A stretch of DNA of 64,000 nt, taken from the NCBI GenBank assembly GCA_964435115.1, contig CAYSYM010000005.1, positions 1 through 64,000 of the forward strand. Reading direction: 5' to 3'. This document shows positions 9,222 through 16,486 of this stretch, in pieces. The translations under genes and the position numbers were made by a program. Source of the DNA: CAYSYM01 sp964435115. Lineage in GTDB: Bacteria; Chloroflexota; UBA6077; CF-72. Numbering within the stretch: the first letter of the stretch is position 1; every line of letters starts with the position of its first letter. The notes under the pieces were generated by a model. The model was given only the letters and a program-made list of their open reading frames with translations, ran no database searches and was not told the DNA's origin.

Positions 9222-9656
9222 ATGCCGAAGCCCCGCTACCACGCGGCCGTCTCCCTGGGACTCGCAACGGTCGTGGTCGCCCGCACCGGGCGCTGGCGCG
9301 ACGCCGTGCCGGTTCTGGTGGCCGGCGTCCTGGTCGACGTGGACCACCTGGTGGACCTGGTGGTGCACCGCCTGCGCGCGCAGGGACCGCCCGGGCACGT
9401 CATCCTCCCGCTGCACGCCTGGGAGTGGGTCTTCGCCCTGCTTGCCAGGCGGACGCGCACGACGGACGGCCTGGCCGGCGGACTGGCGGTGCACCTGGCG
9501 CTGGACCAGGCGAACCGGGCCGTGCGCCACCCGTGCTTCTACTGGCTGGCGGTCCGGGCGGTCCACCGGTTCCGCGCCCGGGAGCCGCTCCTCCACCGCG
9601 ACCGGTTCGAGCGTGGGGCACGCTGGATGTGGCGTGGCCCGCACGAGTGGGTCTGA
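9222..9656 (+). CDS. Small integral membrane protein, YdjM-like metal-dependent hydrolase
   Basis: A 144-residue protein with two to three hydrophobic segments. The second helix ends in DVDHLVDLVVH, and HAWEW and HLALDQANR follow; this D-x-DH...H pattern is that of the YdjM/LexA-regulated membrane-bound metal-dependent hydrolase family, whose reaction is poorly defined. The C-terminus is charged (RDRFERGARW). The gene is divergent from the exported glycosidase-like gene with a 107-bp shared promoter region, and convergent with the FGGY kinase gene. Confidence 0.55.
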   Translation: MPKPRYHAAVSLGLATVVVARTGRWRDAVPVLVAGVLVDVDHLVDLVVHRLRAQGPPGHVILPLHAWEWVFALLARRTRTTDGLAGGLAVHLALDQANRAVRHPCFYWLAVRAVHRFRAREPLLHRDRFERGARWMWRGPHEWV

Positions 9657-9745
9657 GCAGAATGCGCTGTGGCGCGCCGAACTCCGCCCGTCGGCCGCCG
9701 CTACGCCAATTCGAGCCCTGTCTGAGTCGGCCGGGTGGGCTGCCC

Positions 9746-11209
9746 TCAGGGCGCAGCGCTCCTGCTGCGGCCGGGGAAGAGCGGTTTCAGCGCGGGGTAG
9801 GCCGCGCGGTACAGGCGGAACAGCTCGTCGTAGACGGTGCGGTTCGCGGGATCGGGTGCCAGGGTTTCGGCAACCTCGACCATGGCCTCGCCAGCGCTGA
9901 CGAGGTCCGGGTAGAAGCCGGCGCCGATCGCCGCGTAGATGGCGTCGCCCATGAGCGCGACCTCGGTCAGGCGCGGGATGGAGACGGCGGACCCGGTCAC
10001 GTCGGCCTTGACCTGGTTCCAGAAGCGACTCTGGGCCTGGCGGCCGCAGATGCGCAGCTCGTCGATCCTCCCGCCGGCGGCGGTGATCGTCTCCGCCAGC
10101 AAGCGCAGCGAGTAGCCGCTACTCTCGACGACCGCGCGCGCCAGGTGCGTTGGCCCGTGGTTGAACGTGAGTCCCAGGAACGCGGCGCGGGCGTGCGGGT
10201 CCCAGAGCGGGGCGCGCTCGCCGGCCAGGAAGGGGAGGAAGAGGACCCGCCCGCTGCCTGGTGGCGCCTGCTCGGCCAGGGTGAGCGCGAGCGCCGGGTC
10301 GCCCTGCGCGGCGATGGCGGCCCACCAGTCGACCGCCCGTCCACCGGCGGCGAAGGCGCCGCCGACGATGCTGGTGCGAGGGGTGAGCCCAGGCCAGCAG
10401 TCCAGGCCCGGCCCCGCCAGCGGCCCCTCCCAGCAGAGCGCCAGGCCGCCCGCCGCCCCGCCCGGATCGGTCGCGCGGCCGACCACGCTCCCCGCGGCCC
10501 CGACGATGCTGCCGATGCCGTCGTTCACCCCGCCCACGATGGGAATGCCCGGCGGCAGCCCGGCCTCCTCGGCCCAGGCGCCGCACGTCTCGGCGTAGCG
10601 CGCGCCGGCGTCGACGTGGGGCGGGATGAGCGGCGAGTCGAGCAGGTCGGCCGCCTCCAGCCAGGTAGACGGCCAGACGCGGTCCCCGGCGAAGGTGGAG
10701 GCCGCGGCGGCGCGGGCCCCGCCCAGCCGGAAGCCGACGAAGTCCCACGCCTGCAGCGCCCAGCGGGTCCGGGCCAGGCTGTCCGGTTCGTGCTCGGCCA
10801 CCCAGGCCAGCCGAGGCGCCAGCGAGTAGGACACGCGGTTGGTCCCGCCACGAGCGGCCAGGCGGGCGCTCTGCCGTTCCGAGCGGGTGTCCATCCACGA
10901 GATGGCCCGGCGGGTGGGGCAGCCGGCCTCGTCGACCAGCACGAGGGTGGGTCCATTGCCCCCGACGCAGAGCGAGCGGAGGTCGCGCGCGCCGTGCTCC
11001 TGGAGCACGCTCCGCACCACGTCGCGCACCGCGGCCCACCACAGCTCCGGGTCCTGCTCGGCACGCCCGTCCTGCAGTGACCGCTCGATCGGGTAGCTCC
11101 GGCGTGCCAGACGCACGAGTCGGCCATCGCAGGCGAACAGGCCCGCCTTGACCGAGAGCGTCCCCAGGTCGATGCCCAGCAGCTCGCCCGTTACACGCGC
11201 TGGCCGCAT
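9746..11209 (-). CDS. FGGY-family carbohydrate kinase (xylulokinase-like)
   Basis: A 487-residue sugar kinase. The phosphate-1 motif GIDLGTLSVKAG is at about 12-23; the catalytic region NGPTLVLVDEAG and AISWMDTR are present; the C-terminal FGGY signature region FLPFLAGERAPLWDPHARAA (about 319-338) and the adenosine motif (ICGRQAQSRFWNQVKAD) follow. Length is normal for xylulokinase/glycerol kinase relatives. In the adenosine motif the usual GGGA-x-S is GR-QAQS. It should phosphorylate a pentulose or polyol with ATP. No sugar transporter or isomerase is adjacent, so the substrate is unknown. The 5' end overlaps the recombinase remnant frame by 19 bp. Confidence 0.88.
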   Translation of the reverse strand: MRPARVTGELLGIDLGTLSVKAGLFACDGRLVRLARRSYPIERSLQDGRAEQDPELWWAAVRDVVRSVLQEHGARDLRSLCVGGNGPTLVLVDEAGCPTRRAISWMDTRSERQSARLAARGGTNRVSYSLAPRLAWVAEHEPDSLARTRWALQAWDFVGFRLGGARAAAASTFAGDRVWPSTWLEAADLLDSPLIPPHVDAGARYAETCGAWAEEAGLPPGIPIVGGVNDGIGSIVGAAGSVVGRATDPGGAAGGLALCWEGPLAGPGLDCWPGLTPRTSIVGGAFAAGGRAVDWWAAIAAQGDPALALTLAEQAPPGSGRVLFLPFLAGERAPLWDPHARAAFLGLTFNHGPTHLARAVVESSGYSLRLLAETITAAGGRIDELRICGRQAQSRFWNQVKADVTGSAVSIPRLTEVALMGDAIYAAIGAGFYPDLVSAGEAMVEVAETLAPDPANRTVYDELFRLYRAAYPALKPLFPGRSRSAAP

Positions 11210-11457
11210 GGGAGTGCGTGTCCAGAACTATCCGCAAAGCAGGCGGTGATGTCGAGCGCGCCGTCCTCGGCCACCGTACGGGCGTCCACCGGGCCCGTGA
11301 AGAGGGCGCGCTTGGCCTGGTTCTCGATCGTGCCGGCCTGGGCCTGCTCGGCGCTCGAGACCTGGCAGTACACGGCCGCGCGGTGCGGCTTGCCCGTGCG
11401 GTCCAAGGATCCGGCCACGGCGTGGAGGACGCCTCGGGCATCGGTTGTACTCACCAT
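11191..11457 (-). pseudogene. Serine-recombinase N-terminal remnant
   Basis: An 88-residue frame. Residues 24-47 (HRAAVYCQVSSAEQAQAGT then IENQ) match the start of resolvase/invertase-type large serine recombinases, normally YxRVSTxxQ...LENQ, with the nucleophilic serine near residue 34. The conserved Arg before V-S is Gln, and the match ends after about 50 residues, so catalysis is not expected. The rest of a recombinase (about 150-500 residues) is absent. It sits between the kinase gene and a toxin-antitoxin pair, consistent with the scar of an integrated element. An expressed small protein is an alternative. Confidence 0.5.
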
Positions 11458-11479
11458 GGCGGGTTTCCTCTCCCCGTCC

Positions 11480-11908
11480 TCACGTCCCGTAGTCGGCGAG
11501 CCAGCGGACGAAGGGTAGCCGGCCGCCGAGGGCGCGCAGCAGCCGCTGGTCGGCCGTCCAGAACGTCGCCCCGAGCAGCTCGGCCAGGGCGACGTAGTGC
11601 GCGTCGTAGACCGCGGGCAGGTTGTGCTCGTCCGCCAGCACCAGCGCGCGGTCGTAGAGCGTCTCCGGCGCCTGGAGGCTGATTGGCACCGCGAGGAACT
11701 GCGCCAGCAGGCCGCGGGCTTCGTCGAGCTGCACCTGCCCCTGGTGCAGCCGCTGGCGGATGACGTTGGCGACCTCGCTGGGCAGCAGCGGCGGCGCGAC
11801 GAGCGGCTCCTGCTGCGCGAGCGCGTCGCGCAGCAGCGCCCGCGCCTCTCCTGAATACTCCTCCACGAAGGACCACTTCGCGGCGACCGACGAGTCGGGG
11901 CAGATCAT
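11480..11908 (-). CDS. PIN-domain ribonuclease toxin (VapC family)
   Basis: A 142-residue PIN domain. The acidic residues are in place: PDSSVAAKW at the start (Asp5), Glu in SEVANVI (about 45), YDAHYVALAELLGA (Asp about 101) and TADQRLL (Asp about 118). This arrangement coordinates Mg2+ for RNA cleavage; VapC toxins cut tRNA or rRNA. The ATG overlaps the upstream antitoxin's stop by 4 bp (ATGA), the usual antitoxin-then-toxin order, so the two are co-translated. Confidence 0.85.
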   Translation of the reverse strand: MICPDSSVAAKWSFVEEYSGEARALLRDALAQQEPLVAPPLLPSEVANVIRQRLHQGQVQLDEARGLLAQFLAVPISLQAPETLYDRALVLADEHNLPAVYDAHYVALAELLGATFWTADQRLLRALGGRLPFVRWLADYGT

Positions 11909-12318
11909 TCCTCGACGGCCCGCATCAGGTCGCGGGTGCGCTCATCGCGGGACTGGTTGAGCAGCTCCCACGACTCGGGGGTGAGCTTGCCGTGCCTGGC
12001 GGCGATCGCGGCGCTGAGACGCTCGAGCTCGGCCAGGGCCTCGAGGCCCCGCCGCTGCTGCTCCTTCGTCAGCCGGGGAATCACGCGGTTAGTCTGGGCC
12101 ATGCGTCCTCCGTGCGCCGCCCGCGCCGGGCGCGGGGCGATGAGCCGAGCTAGGTCGGATGGCTGCACGCCGATCCGCTTCTCGCCGAGGCGGTAGGCCG
12201 GCAGGCGCCCGCGGTCGATCCAGCGCCGAATGGTCGACGGATGGAGCGAGAGCTGCTCGGCGACTTGTCCCACCGAGAGATAGGCTTCCGAGACAGGCTG
12301 GCGTGCTTGCTTGCTCAT
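11905..12318 (-). CDS. HTH (excisionase/MerR-like) antitoxin
   Basis: A 137-residue protein. Residues 13-60 (YLSVGQVAEQLSLHPSTIRR followed by WIDRGRLPAYRLGEKR) form a winged-helix excisionase-type DNA-binding domain; the C-terminal half is a charged helix region (about 85-137) that would wrap the PIN toxin. This fused arrangement, unlike the small AbrB/RHH VapB antitoxins, is seen in xis-HTH/PIN pairs. Its own promoter carries overlapping palindromes, consistent with autoregulation. The start at 12318 is 5 nt after a TATGCT box and lacks an SD, suggesting a leaderless mRNA. Confidence 0.75.
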   Translation of the reverse strand: MSKQARQPVSEAYLSVGQVAEQLSLHPSTIRRWIDRGRLPAYRLGEKRIGVQPSDLARLIAPRPARAAHGGRMAQTNRVIPRLTKEQQRRGLEALAELERLSAAIAARHGKLTPESWELLNQSRDERTRDLMRAVEE

Positions 12319-12323
12319 ATCTG

Positions 12324-12339
12324 AGCATATGCTAGCATA
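12324..12339 (-). promoter_or_regulatory. Toxin-antitoxin promoter with overlapping palindromes
   Basis: AGCATATGCT (12324-12333) and TATGCTAGCATA (12328-12339) are both perfect palindromes and overlap, forming an A+T-rich island in otherwise G+C-rich DNA. TATGCT occurs twice on the minus strand; the nearer copy ends 5 nt before the antitoxin ATG and can act as -10. Binding of the antitoxin HTH here would block transcription. Confidence 0.55.
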
Positions 12340-12340
12340 C

Positions 12341-12557
12341 CTGCCGTCCGACGCCGCGGTCCGTCGGCTCGTCGCGGCCACGCTGGCCGGGTTGCACCCT
12401 CCGCGCTGAGCGGGTGAGAGGCCCGCCTACGCCCCGCGGGCAGCAGGGTGGTCGCGACGCCGGCCGGCCGACAGGCTCCGCGACGGCGGGAGGCCGCGGC
12501 CGATTGGCTGCCCGGTCCCGCTGCACCGCCGGGCGCCTGTCTGGAGGGGGAGCGGTG
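12341..12557. other. G+C-rich spacer without recognisable gene
   Basis: Between the toxin-antitoxin promoter and the 11-bp repeat array. Several open frames exist on both strands but they are Arg/Pro/Gly-rich, lack SD sequences and have no recognisable protein features. I see nothing functional here. Confidence 0.5.
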
Positions 12558-12623
12558 CGCCTACGCTCCTCTAACGCGCCTCTGGCATCACTCTAATGGC
12601 TCGTCAACGGGCCTCTAACGGCG
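12558..12623 (+). promoter_or_regulatory. Array of six 11-bp direct repeats before hsp20
   Basis: Six units in exact 11-bp register begin at 12558, 12569, 12580, 12591, 12602 and 12613. Their first eight bases are CGCCTACG, CTCTAACG, CTCTGGCA, CTCTAATG, CGTCAACG and CTCTAACG, consensus CTCTAACG; the remaining three bases vary. Three copies of CTCTAA are exactly 22 bp apart. One unit per helical turn is the signature of tandem OmpR/PhoB-family response-regulator sites. The last unit would replace the -35 element 17 bp ahead of TAAGTA (12637-12642). The array ends 79-82 bp before the hsp20 ATG. Confidence 0.6.
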
Positions 12624-12647
12624 CGCGCCGATGATGTAAGTAACGGC

Positions 12648-12667
12648 GGGAGCGCCCAACCGCTCCC
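12648..12667 (+). other. Hairpin in hsp20 leader
   Basis: GGGAGCG and CGCTCCC pair perfectly around a six-base loop, about 20 nt before the AAGGAAGG ribosome-binding site. It could lie in the 5' UTR but does not pair with the SD, so it is not an obvious RNA thermometer. Confidence 0.35.
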
Positions 12668-12701
12668 CCGCAACCCAACGCAGGAAGGAAGGGTGAGAGC
12701 G

Positions 12702-13172
12702 ATGGCTATCGACCTGTGGAAGACCCGTCCCTACGCCGCGATGTCCACGTTGAGCCAGGCGGTGGACCGCTTGTTCGACCAGGCGTTCGCCCCGTTCTAC
12801 GCCAGTATGGCCCGGGAGGACGGAGGCGCCGGAGTGCAGTCGTTGCCGGTCAACGTTTGGGAGACGAACGAGGCCTACCACGCAGCCCTGATGGCCCCTG
12901 GCCTGGATGAGCAGAGCATCAACATCACCGTCCACGACGACACGCTGTCCATCGAGGGCGAGCTGCAGTTCCAGGTGCCCGAGGGCGCGAGGACCGTCTG
13001 GCAGGAGTTTGGCCCGGCCCGGTTCCGGCGCTCACTGCGCCTGGGGTCAGCCGTAGACGCGGCGCGGGTTGAGGCGCTGTACAAGAACGGGCTGCTCCTG
13101 GTGACCATGCCGAAGGCCGAGCACGCGAAGCCGCGGCAGATCCCGGTCAAGGTGGGCACCGCCGGCACCTAG
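12702..13172 (+). CDS. Hsp20 small heat-shock protein
   Basis: A 156-residue alpha-crystallin-domain chaperone, which holds unfolding proteins without ATP. The N-terminal arm has SQAVDRLFDQAFAPF; the domain starts near SLPVNVWETNEAYHAALMAP (about 47-66) and ends in the signature KNGLLLVTMPKAEH (about 127-140), with a C-terminal IPV motif (I-x-V type) for oligomer contacts. ATG 12702 has AAGGAAGG about 8 nt upstream; a GTG nine bases earlier is in frame but worse placed. Regulation is likely through the 11-bp repeat array upstream, and a strong hairpin follows the stop. Confidence 0.92.
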   Translation: MAIDLWKTRPYAAMSTLSQAVDRLFDQAFAPFYASMAREDGGAGVQSLPVNVWETNEAYHAALMAPGLDEQSINITVHDDTLSIEGELQFQVPEGARTVWQEFGPARFRRSLRLGSAVDAARVEALYKNGLLLVTMPKAEHAKPRQIPVKVGTAGT

Positions 13173-13189
13173 GTTGAGCTTAAGCCCGT

Positions 13190-13215
13190 GGGCGGCGGCA
13201 GTCAGGCCGCCGCCC
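13190..13215 (+). terminator. Stem-loop after hsp20
   Basis: GGGCGGCGGC pairs with GCCGCCGCCC across the loop AGTCAG, 18 bp after the hsp20 stop. There is no U-tract, which is common in very G+C-rich genomes. Confidence 0.5.
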
Positions 13216-13278
13216 CGGTGTGGCCCGCGTGCGTGGCCGCCAGGAACGCGAGGCGCGCCGCGCTTCGGGACAGCGGGT

Positions 13279-13310
13279 GGCTGGGGCCGCCCGTGCGGGC
13301 GGCCCCAGCC
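13279..13310. terminator. Perfect 15-bp inverted repeat before pth
   Basis: GGCTGGGGCCGCCCG and its exact complement CGGGCGGCCCCAGCC are separated by only two bases. It lies about 110 bp after the hsp20 stop and 96 bp before pth. No T-run follows. It may back up the first stem-loop as terminator, or form a cruciform or regulatory hairpin. Confidence 0.4.
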
Positions 13311-13405
13311 CTGTGTGGAGCCTGGCTCGTGGGCCACGAGCGGCGGACCCGGCGTGCGCGGGACACGCGGGTCGGAGCGGGGTACGCTCCTGGCCGACCC
13401 TGCCT

Positions 13406-13987
13406 ATGCTTCGTGGACGTTCGCGCCCGCCGCGCCTGGACCTGCTCGCCGTTGGGGACCCGGCCGCGCGGGTTGTCGTGGGGCTGGGCAATGCCGAGCG
13501 CCGTTACGCCCACACGCGCCACAACGTGGGGGCGCGGAGCGTCGCCCGGGCCATGCAGCGGCTGGGGCTCCGCCCCGGCCGGGGCGCCAGCCCGCTCCCG
13601 GGCACGCGAGCCGGCTTCGTCCTGCCAGCGGGGTTCATGAACGAGAGCGGGGCAGCGGTGCGCCGTGCCGTCGAACGCTGGCGCCCGACGAGCCAGGGGC
13701 TGCTGGTTGTGCACGACGAGCTGGAGTTGCCGGTGGGCGCGCTGCGGGAGAAGGAGGGAGGCGGCCACGGGGGGCACAACGGGCTGCGCGACATCATCGC
13801 CGCGCTGGGGACGGGCGAGTTCAGGCGCCTCCGCATCGGCATCGGGCGCCCGCCGGGCCGCATGGACCCGGCTGACTTCGTGCTGGCGCCATTCCGGCCC
13901 GACGAGCGCGCCGCCATCGAGGCGGCCATCGAGGACGCGAGCGAGCGGGTTCTCGCCTTCGTGGAGGGCGGGCCGACGCCGCCGTGA
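13406..13987 (+). CDS. pth: Peptidyl-tRNA hydrolase
   Basis: A 193-residue Pth. All active-site residues are visible: Asn29 in VVVGLGNAERRYAHTRHNVG, His39 in the same block, Asn in FMNESG (about 77), Asp in VVHDELELP (about 102), and Asn in GGGHGGHNGLRD (about 124). It cleaves the ester bond of peptidyl-tRNAs released from stalled ribosomes. The N-terminus has some 20 extra residues (Arg-rich) compared with E. coli Pth, so translation may start further downstream, but no better codon was found. The usual neighbours rplY/ychF are absent. Confidence 0.93.
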   Translation: MLRGRSRPPRLDLLAVGDPAARVVVGLGNAERRYAHTRHNVGARSVARAMQRLGLRPGRGASPLPGTRAGFVLPAGFMNESGAAVRRAVERWRPTSQGLLVVHDELELPVGALREKEGGGHGGHNGLRDIIAALGTGEFRRLRIGIGRPPGRMDPADFVLAPFRPDERAAIEAAIEDASERVLAFVEGGPTPP

Positions 13988-13995
13988 GGGCAGGA

Positions 13996-14625
13996 TCAGC
14001 CCAGCAGGCTGGCGAGAGCGATGAGACCGAACCCGGCGATCGCGCCGCCCGAGACACGGTTGACGAGCCGGAGCGCCGCCGGCCGCAGGCGTGAGCGAAG
14101 GTGGCTGGTGAGCGTGCTCAACCCGAGCCACCACAGGCTGGAGCCGACGAAGAGCCCGACGACGAGCCAGGTCGTGGCCAGACGAGCGCTCCCTGCCGGG
14201 ACGACGCCGAGGCCGACGAAGATGGCGCCGAAGGCGAAGATCGTCAGTAGATTCGCCAGTGTGAGCAGCAGTGTCGATCCGTAGGCCGCAGCCAGACCGG
14301 CCACCTTCACCCGTGCCGCCTCGAGCGGCGGGACCGTGAGGAACGCGCGCGCGCCGAGCTAGCACAGGAAAAGCCCACCGGCGAGCCGCAGCCACCGCGA
14401 CTGGCTCACCAGGATGTCCGAGGCGAACGACAGCCCGAACGCGGCGACGGACCCGTAGGCGGCGTCGGCGGTCGCCGCGCCGAGCCCCGAGACGAAGCCG
14501 GCCAGGCGTCCCTCGGCCAGCGTGCGCCGGATACACAGCAGGCCGATGGGGCCGACGGGCGCCGCGATGGAGAACCCGAGTTGGACGCCCTGGAGGAACA
14601 GGCCGGCGTCCACGGGGCGCGCCAC
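13996..14625 (-). pseudogene. LysE/RhtB-family exporter interrupted by one amber codon
   Basis: From GTG 14625 the frame encodes FSIAAPVGPIGLLCIRRTL, the family's typical N-terminal helix, and reaches RLAGGLFLC followed by TAG at 14359-14361. The same frame then resumes directly with LGARAFLTVPP and three more membrane helices to the stop at 13996. Total 210 codons, the right length for LysE translocators (amino-acid efflux), with no frameshift. The stop replaces the Tyr usually found in the family's GG-x-FL-x-YLG motif, so one base change (TAC or TAT to TAG) inactivated it, unless it is a sequencing error or read through. It is convergent with pth. Confidence 0.75.
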
Positions 14626-14634
14626 CGAGCCCGC

Positions 14635-14832
14635 TCACCCGCCGACGAGCAGGGTGAGGAGGAAGATCCCGGCGAGCAGGGCCGTCAGCAGGGCGAGCCA
14701 GCCGATGACGAAGGCCGCCATGGAGGCGGCGCCGGGCCGCGTGCCAGGGCCGGCCAGCCGGCGGTGTGCCCAGAACCCGGCAGCGGCGGTGAACGCGGAG
14801 GCGAGGAAGAGCGCCGCGAACGTCGCGCTCAG
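14635..14832 (-). CDS. Possible small two-helix membrane protein
   Basis: A 65-residue frame between terC copy 1 and the lysE pseudogene, beginning at a CTG inside the terC stop region (LSATFAALFLASAFTAAAGF) and ending FVIGWLALLTALLAGIFLLT plus LLVGG. It has two clear hydrophobic helices and good codon usage, but no ATG/GTG/TTG start near the beginning, so the start is unresolved; internal Met38 would leave only the second helix. No family recognised. Confidence 0.35.
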   Translation of the reverse strand: MSATFAALFLASAFTAAAGFWAHRRLAGPGTRPGAASMAAFVIGWLALLTALLAGIFLLTLLVGG

Positions 14833-15650
14833 ACGTGGTGCCCCGTCCGGAGGCGATCCCGCGCGCCGGCGTCCGCGCGCGCCGTCTCGGGGACACGGGA
14901 GTTAGCCGTGAGGGCGTGGGGGCCTTCGGGGCCGTCGAGCTGGTCCCCATGCTCCGCGGCGCGAGCGGCCTGCCGGCGGGCGCGGCGGCGGGCCGGGCGG
15001 TGGCGGTGGACGTAGTGGGCGAGGGCGAGCGTCGCCAGCATCACCAGCAGCCCGACCGCGGTGGTCAGCCCCTCCGGCACGACCTCGGTGCGCTTGATGA
15101 CGTTGTCGCCCAGGAACATCTCGGCGCCGGTCCAGGCGATGACGCCGGCGCCCACGTAGGCCAGCCACCAGAGGCGGTTGATGAGCGCCGCGAAGAGGCT
15201 CCCGCCAATGAGGAGGATGGCCATGCTGAGGATGAGGCCGAACAGGAGGAGGCCGACGTCGCCGCGCGAGGCGCCCGCCACGCCGAGGATGTTGTCCAGG
15301 CTCATGATGAAGTCGGCCAGGAGGATGGTGAAGATGGCGGCGCGCATGGTGGCGGCCACCCTGACGCCCTCGGCGCTCTCCTCCTCTGCCTTGAGGAGCT
15401 TGAAGGCGATCCACAGGAGGAGGAGGCCGCCGACCGCCTTGAGGGCGGGGAGGGTGAGGAGGAGGGCGGCGACGGCGGTGAGGGAGATGCGCAGGGCGAT
15501 GGCGGCGCCGCCGCCGAAGAGGATGGCGAGCCGGCGCTGCCGGGGGGGCAGGCGGTGGGCGGCCATGCCGATGACCACGGCGTTGTCGCCGCTGAGCACC
15601 AGGTCGATGACGACGATGCTCAGGATCGCGGACAGGCGTTCGAGCTCCAT
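14829..15650 (-). CDS. TerC/YjbE-family membrane protein, copy 1
   Basis: A 273-residue protein with about seven membrane helices. Acidic motifs DLVLSGDNAVVIGMA (about 16-30) and DFIMSLDNILGVAG (about 112-125) are the paired D-x(3)-S-x-DN repeats of the TerC family, linked to metal (Mn2+) efflux in YjbE/Alx-like members. The DNA from 14951 to 15659 appears identical to 20107-20815, which carries copy 2; only the last 40 residues and the flanking DNA differ. It lies upstream of tctC in opposite orientation. No yybP-ykoY manganese riboswitch was recognised in front. Confidence 0.88.
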   Translation of the reverse strand: MELERLSAILSIVVIDLVLSGDNAVVIGMAAHRLPPRQRRLAILFGGGAAIALRISLTAVAALLLTLPALKAVGGLLLLWIAFKLLKAEEESAEGVRVAATMRAAIFTILLADFIMSLDNILGVAGASRGDVGLLLFGLILSMAILLIGGSLFAALINRLWWLAYVGAGVIAWTGAEMFLGDNVIKRTEVVPEGLTTAVGLLVMLATLALAHYVHRHRPARRRARRQAARAAEHGDQLDGPEGPHALTANSRVPETARADAGARDRLRTGHHV

Positions 15651-15659
15651 GCGGGCGGG
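14951..15659 (-). repeat. 709-bp perfect direct repeat, copy A (terC)
   Basis: Aligns without gaps to 20107-20815 (constant offset 5156). It covers 9 bp before the terC start to about 40 codons before the stop. Both the TerC protein and a second-frame translation are the same in the two copies across this block, so silent sites match as well. Outside the block no similarity is visible. Confidence 0.85.
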
Positions 15660-16054
15660 CTCCCCCTTCTCAGAAGCTGGCGGGTCCTCGGCGGTGTGGC
15701 TCCTCAGAACGAACCGTCCGAGCGGAGTGCAGCACCGCCGCCCGCTCGCGAGCAAACGGGTGGGCGCCGGCCGGCGCTGCCCGCACGGGCGCGAGCGCGC
15801 CGACCGCCCACCCCGGCGGTTGGCCAAGAGGCGACCGGCTCCATTGTGCCGGAAGGTCGACCCTTGGTGCTCGCTTCGGATCTGCCCGCGACTGGTGGCG
15901 CGCCGGGCGACTCGCGCTCTCGGCCCAACGGCGTGAGCGGGGGAGCGCGTCCGTGGTGCAGGGCTCGGCCCGCCAGGGTCGACCGCTACACGACTCCTCG
16001 GCTGTGCCCCACGCCTCGCTCGAACGCGGGGCCTACCGGAGCGGCGGCGCCGGA
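15660..16054. other. Intergenic region upstream of terC copy 1, nothing recognised
   Basis: G+C-rich sequence containing the unshared upstream region of terC copy 1. All frames are Arg/Pro-rich and unconvincing. No riboswitch, tRNA or repeat was recognised. Confidence 0.45.
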
Positions 16055-16276
16055 CTACCCGCGGAGGGCGTCCGCCCAGGCCCGGGCCAGGCGCTGCGCT
16101 TCGCGCGGCGAGGCCAGGCGCGCCTCGGCGCCCACCCGGACAGCGGTGGTGAAGAGCGCGCCGAGCTCGGCCAACTGCGCCAGTGGGCGCCGGCCGGGGG
16201 TGGGTGCGGCCGCCCGACGCGCGGGGCCGCGGAGGCCAGCGTGGGAAGCGGCGGGAGCAGCTGCAAGTGTGGTCAC
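16055..16276 (-). CDS. Small hypothetical helical protein
   Basis: A 73-residue frame starting at GTG 16276, with AAGGAA about 11 nt upstream. The N-terminal half is Ala/Pro-rich; the C-terminal half (RPLAQLAELGALFTTAVRVG and EARLASPREAQRLARAWADA) looks like two amphipathic helices with heptad-like Leu/Ala spacing. No family recognised. It is divergent from the tct operon. Confidence 0.4.
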   Translation of the reverse strand: MTTLAAAPAASHAGLRGPARRAAAPTPGRRPLAQLAELGALFTTAVRVGAEARLASPREAQRLARAWADALRG

Positions 16277-16456
16277 AGTGGGGGTGTTCCTTATGCGGAG
16301 AGATCGGCTGCCTCTGGATTGAGCGTAGCGCCGGCGCGGCTCGGGCGCAGCGCGCGCGAGGCGGGCCGGCTGGGAGTCCTTTCGTCCCGGCCGGCGGGCG
16401 TACGGGAGGCCCGCACGCGCCCGTGCGAAACGGCAGGCCGGGCGGGCGGGCAGGAC

Positions 16457-16486
16457 TTGACAACGGGGTGGGGGCGCGCGTAAACA
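16457..16486 (+). promoter_or_regulatory. Sigma70-like promoter upstream of tctCBA
   Basis: TTGACA (16457-16462), an 18-bp spacer, and TAAACA (16481-16486). It would give a leader of roughly 290 nt before tctC. The leader contains several G+C-rich stems and a 13-codon frame (ATG at 16638) but nothing I can name. Confidence 0.5.

Noticed and set aside
15660..15950. Possible yybP-ykoY manganese riboswitch before terC
   Set aside because: The conserved sequence and pairing elements of that class could not be recognised upstream of either terC copy.
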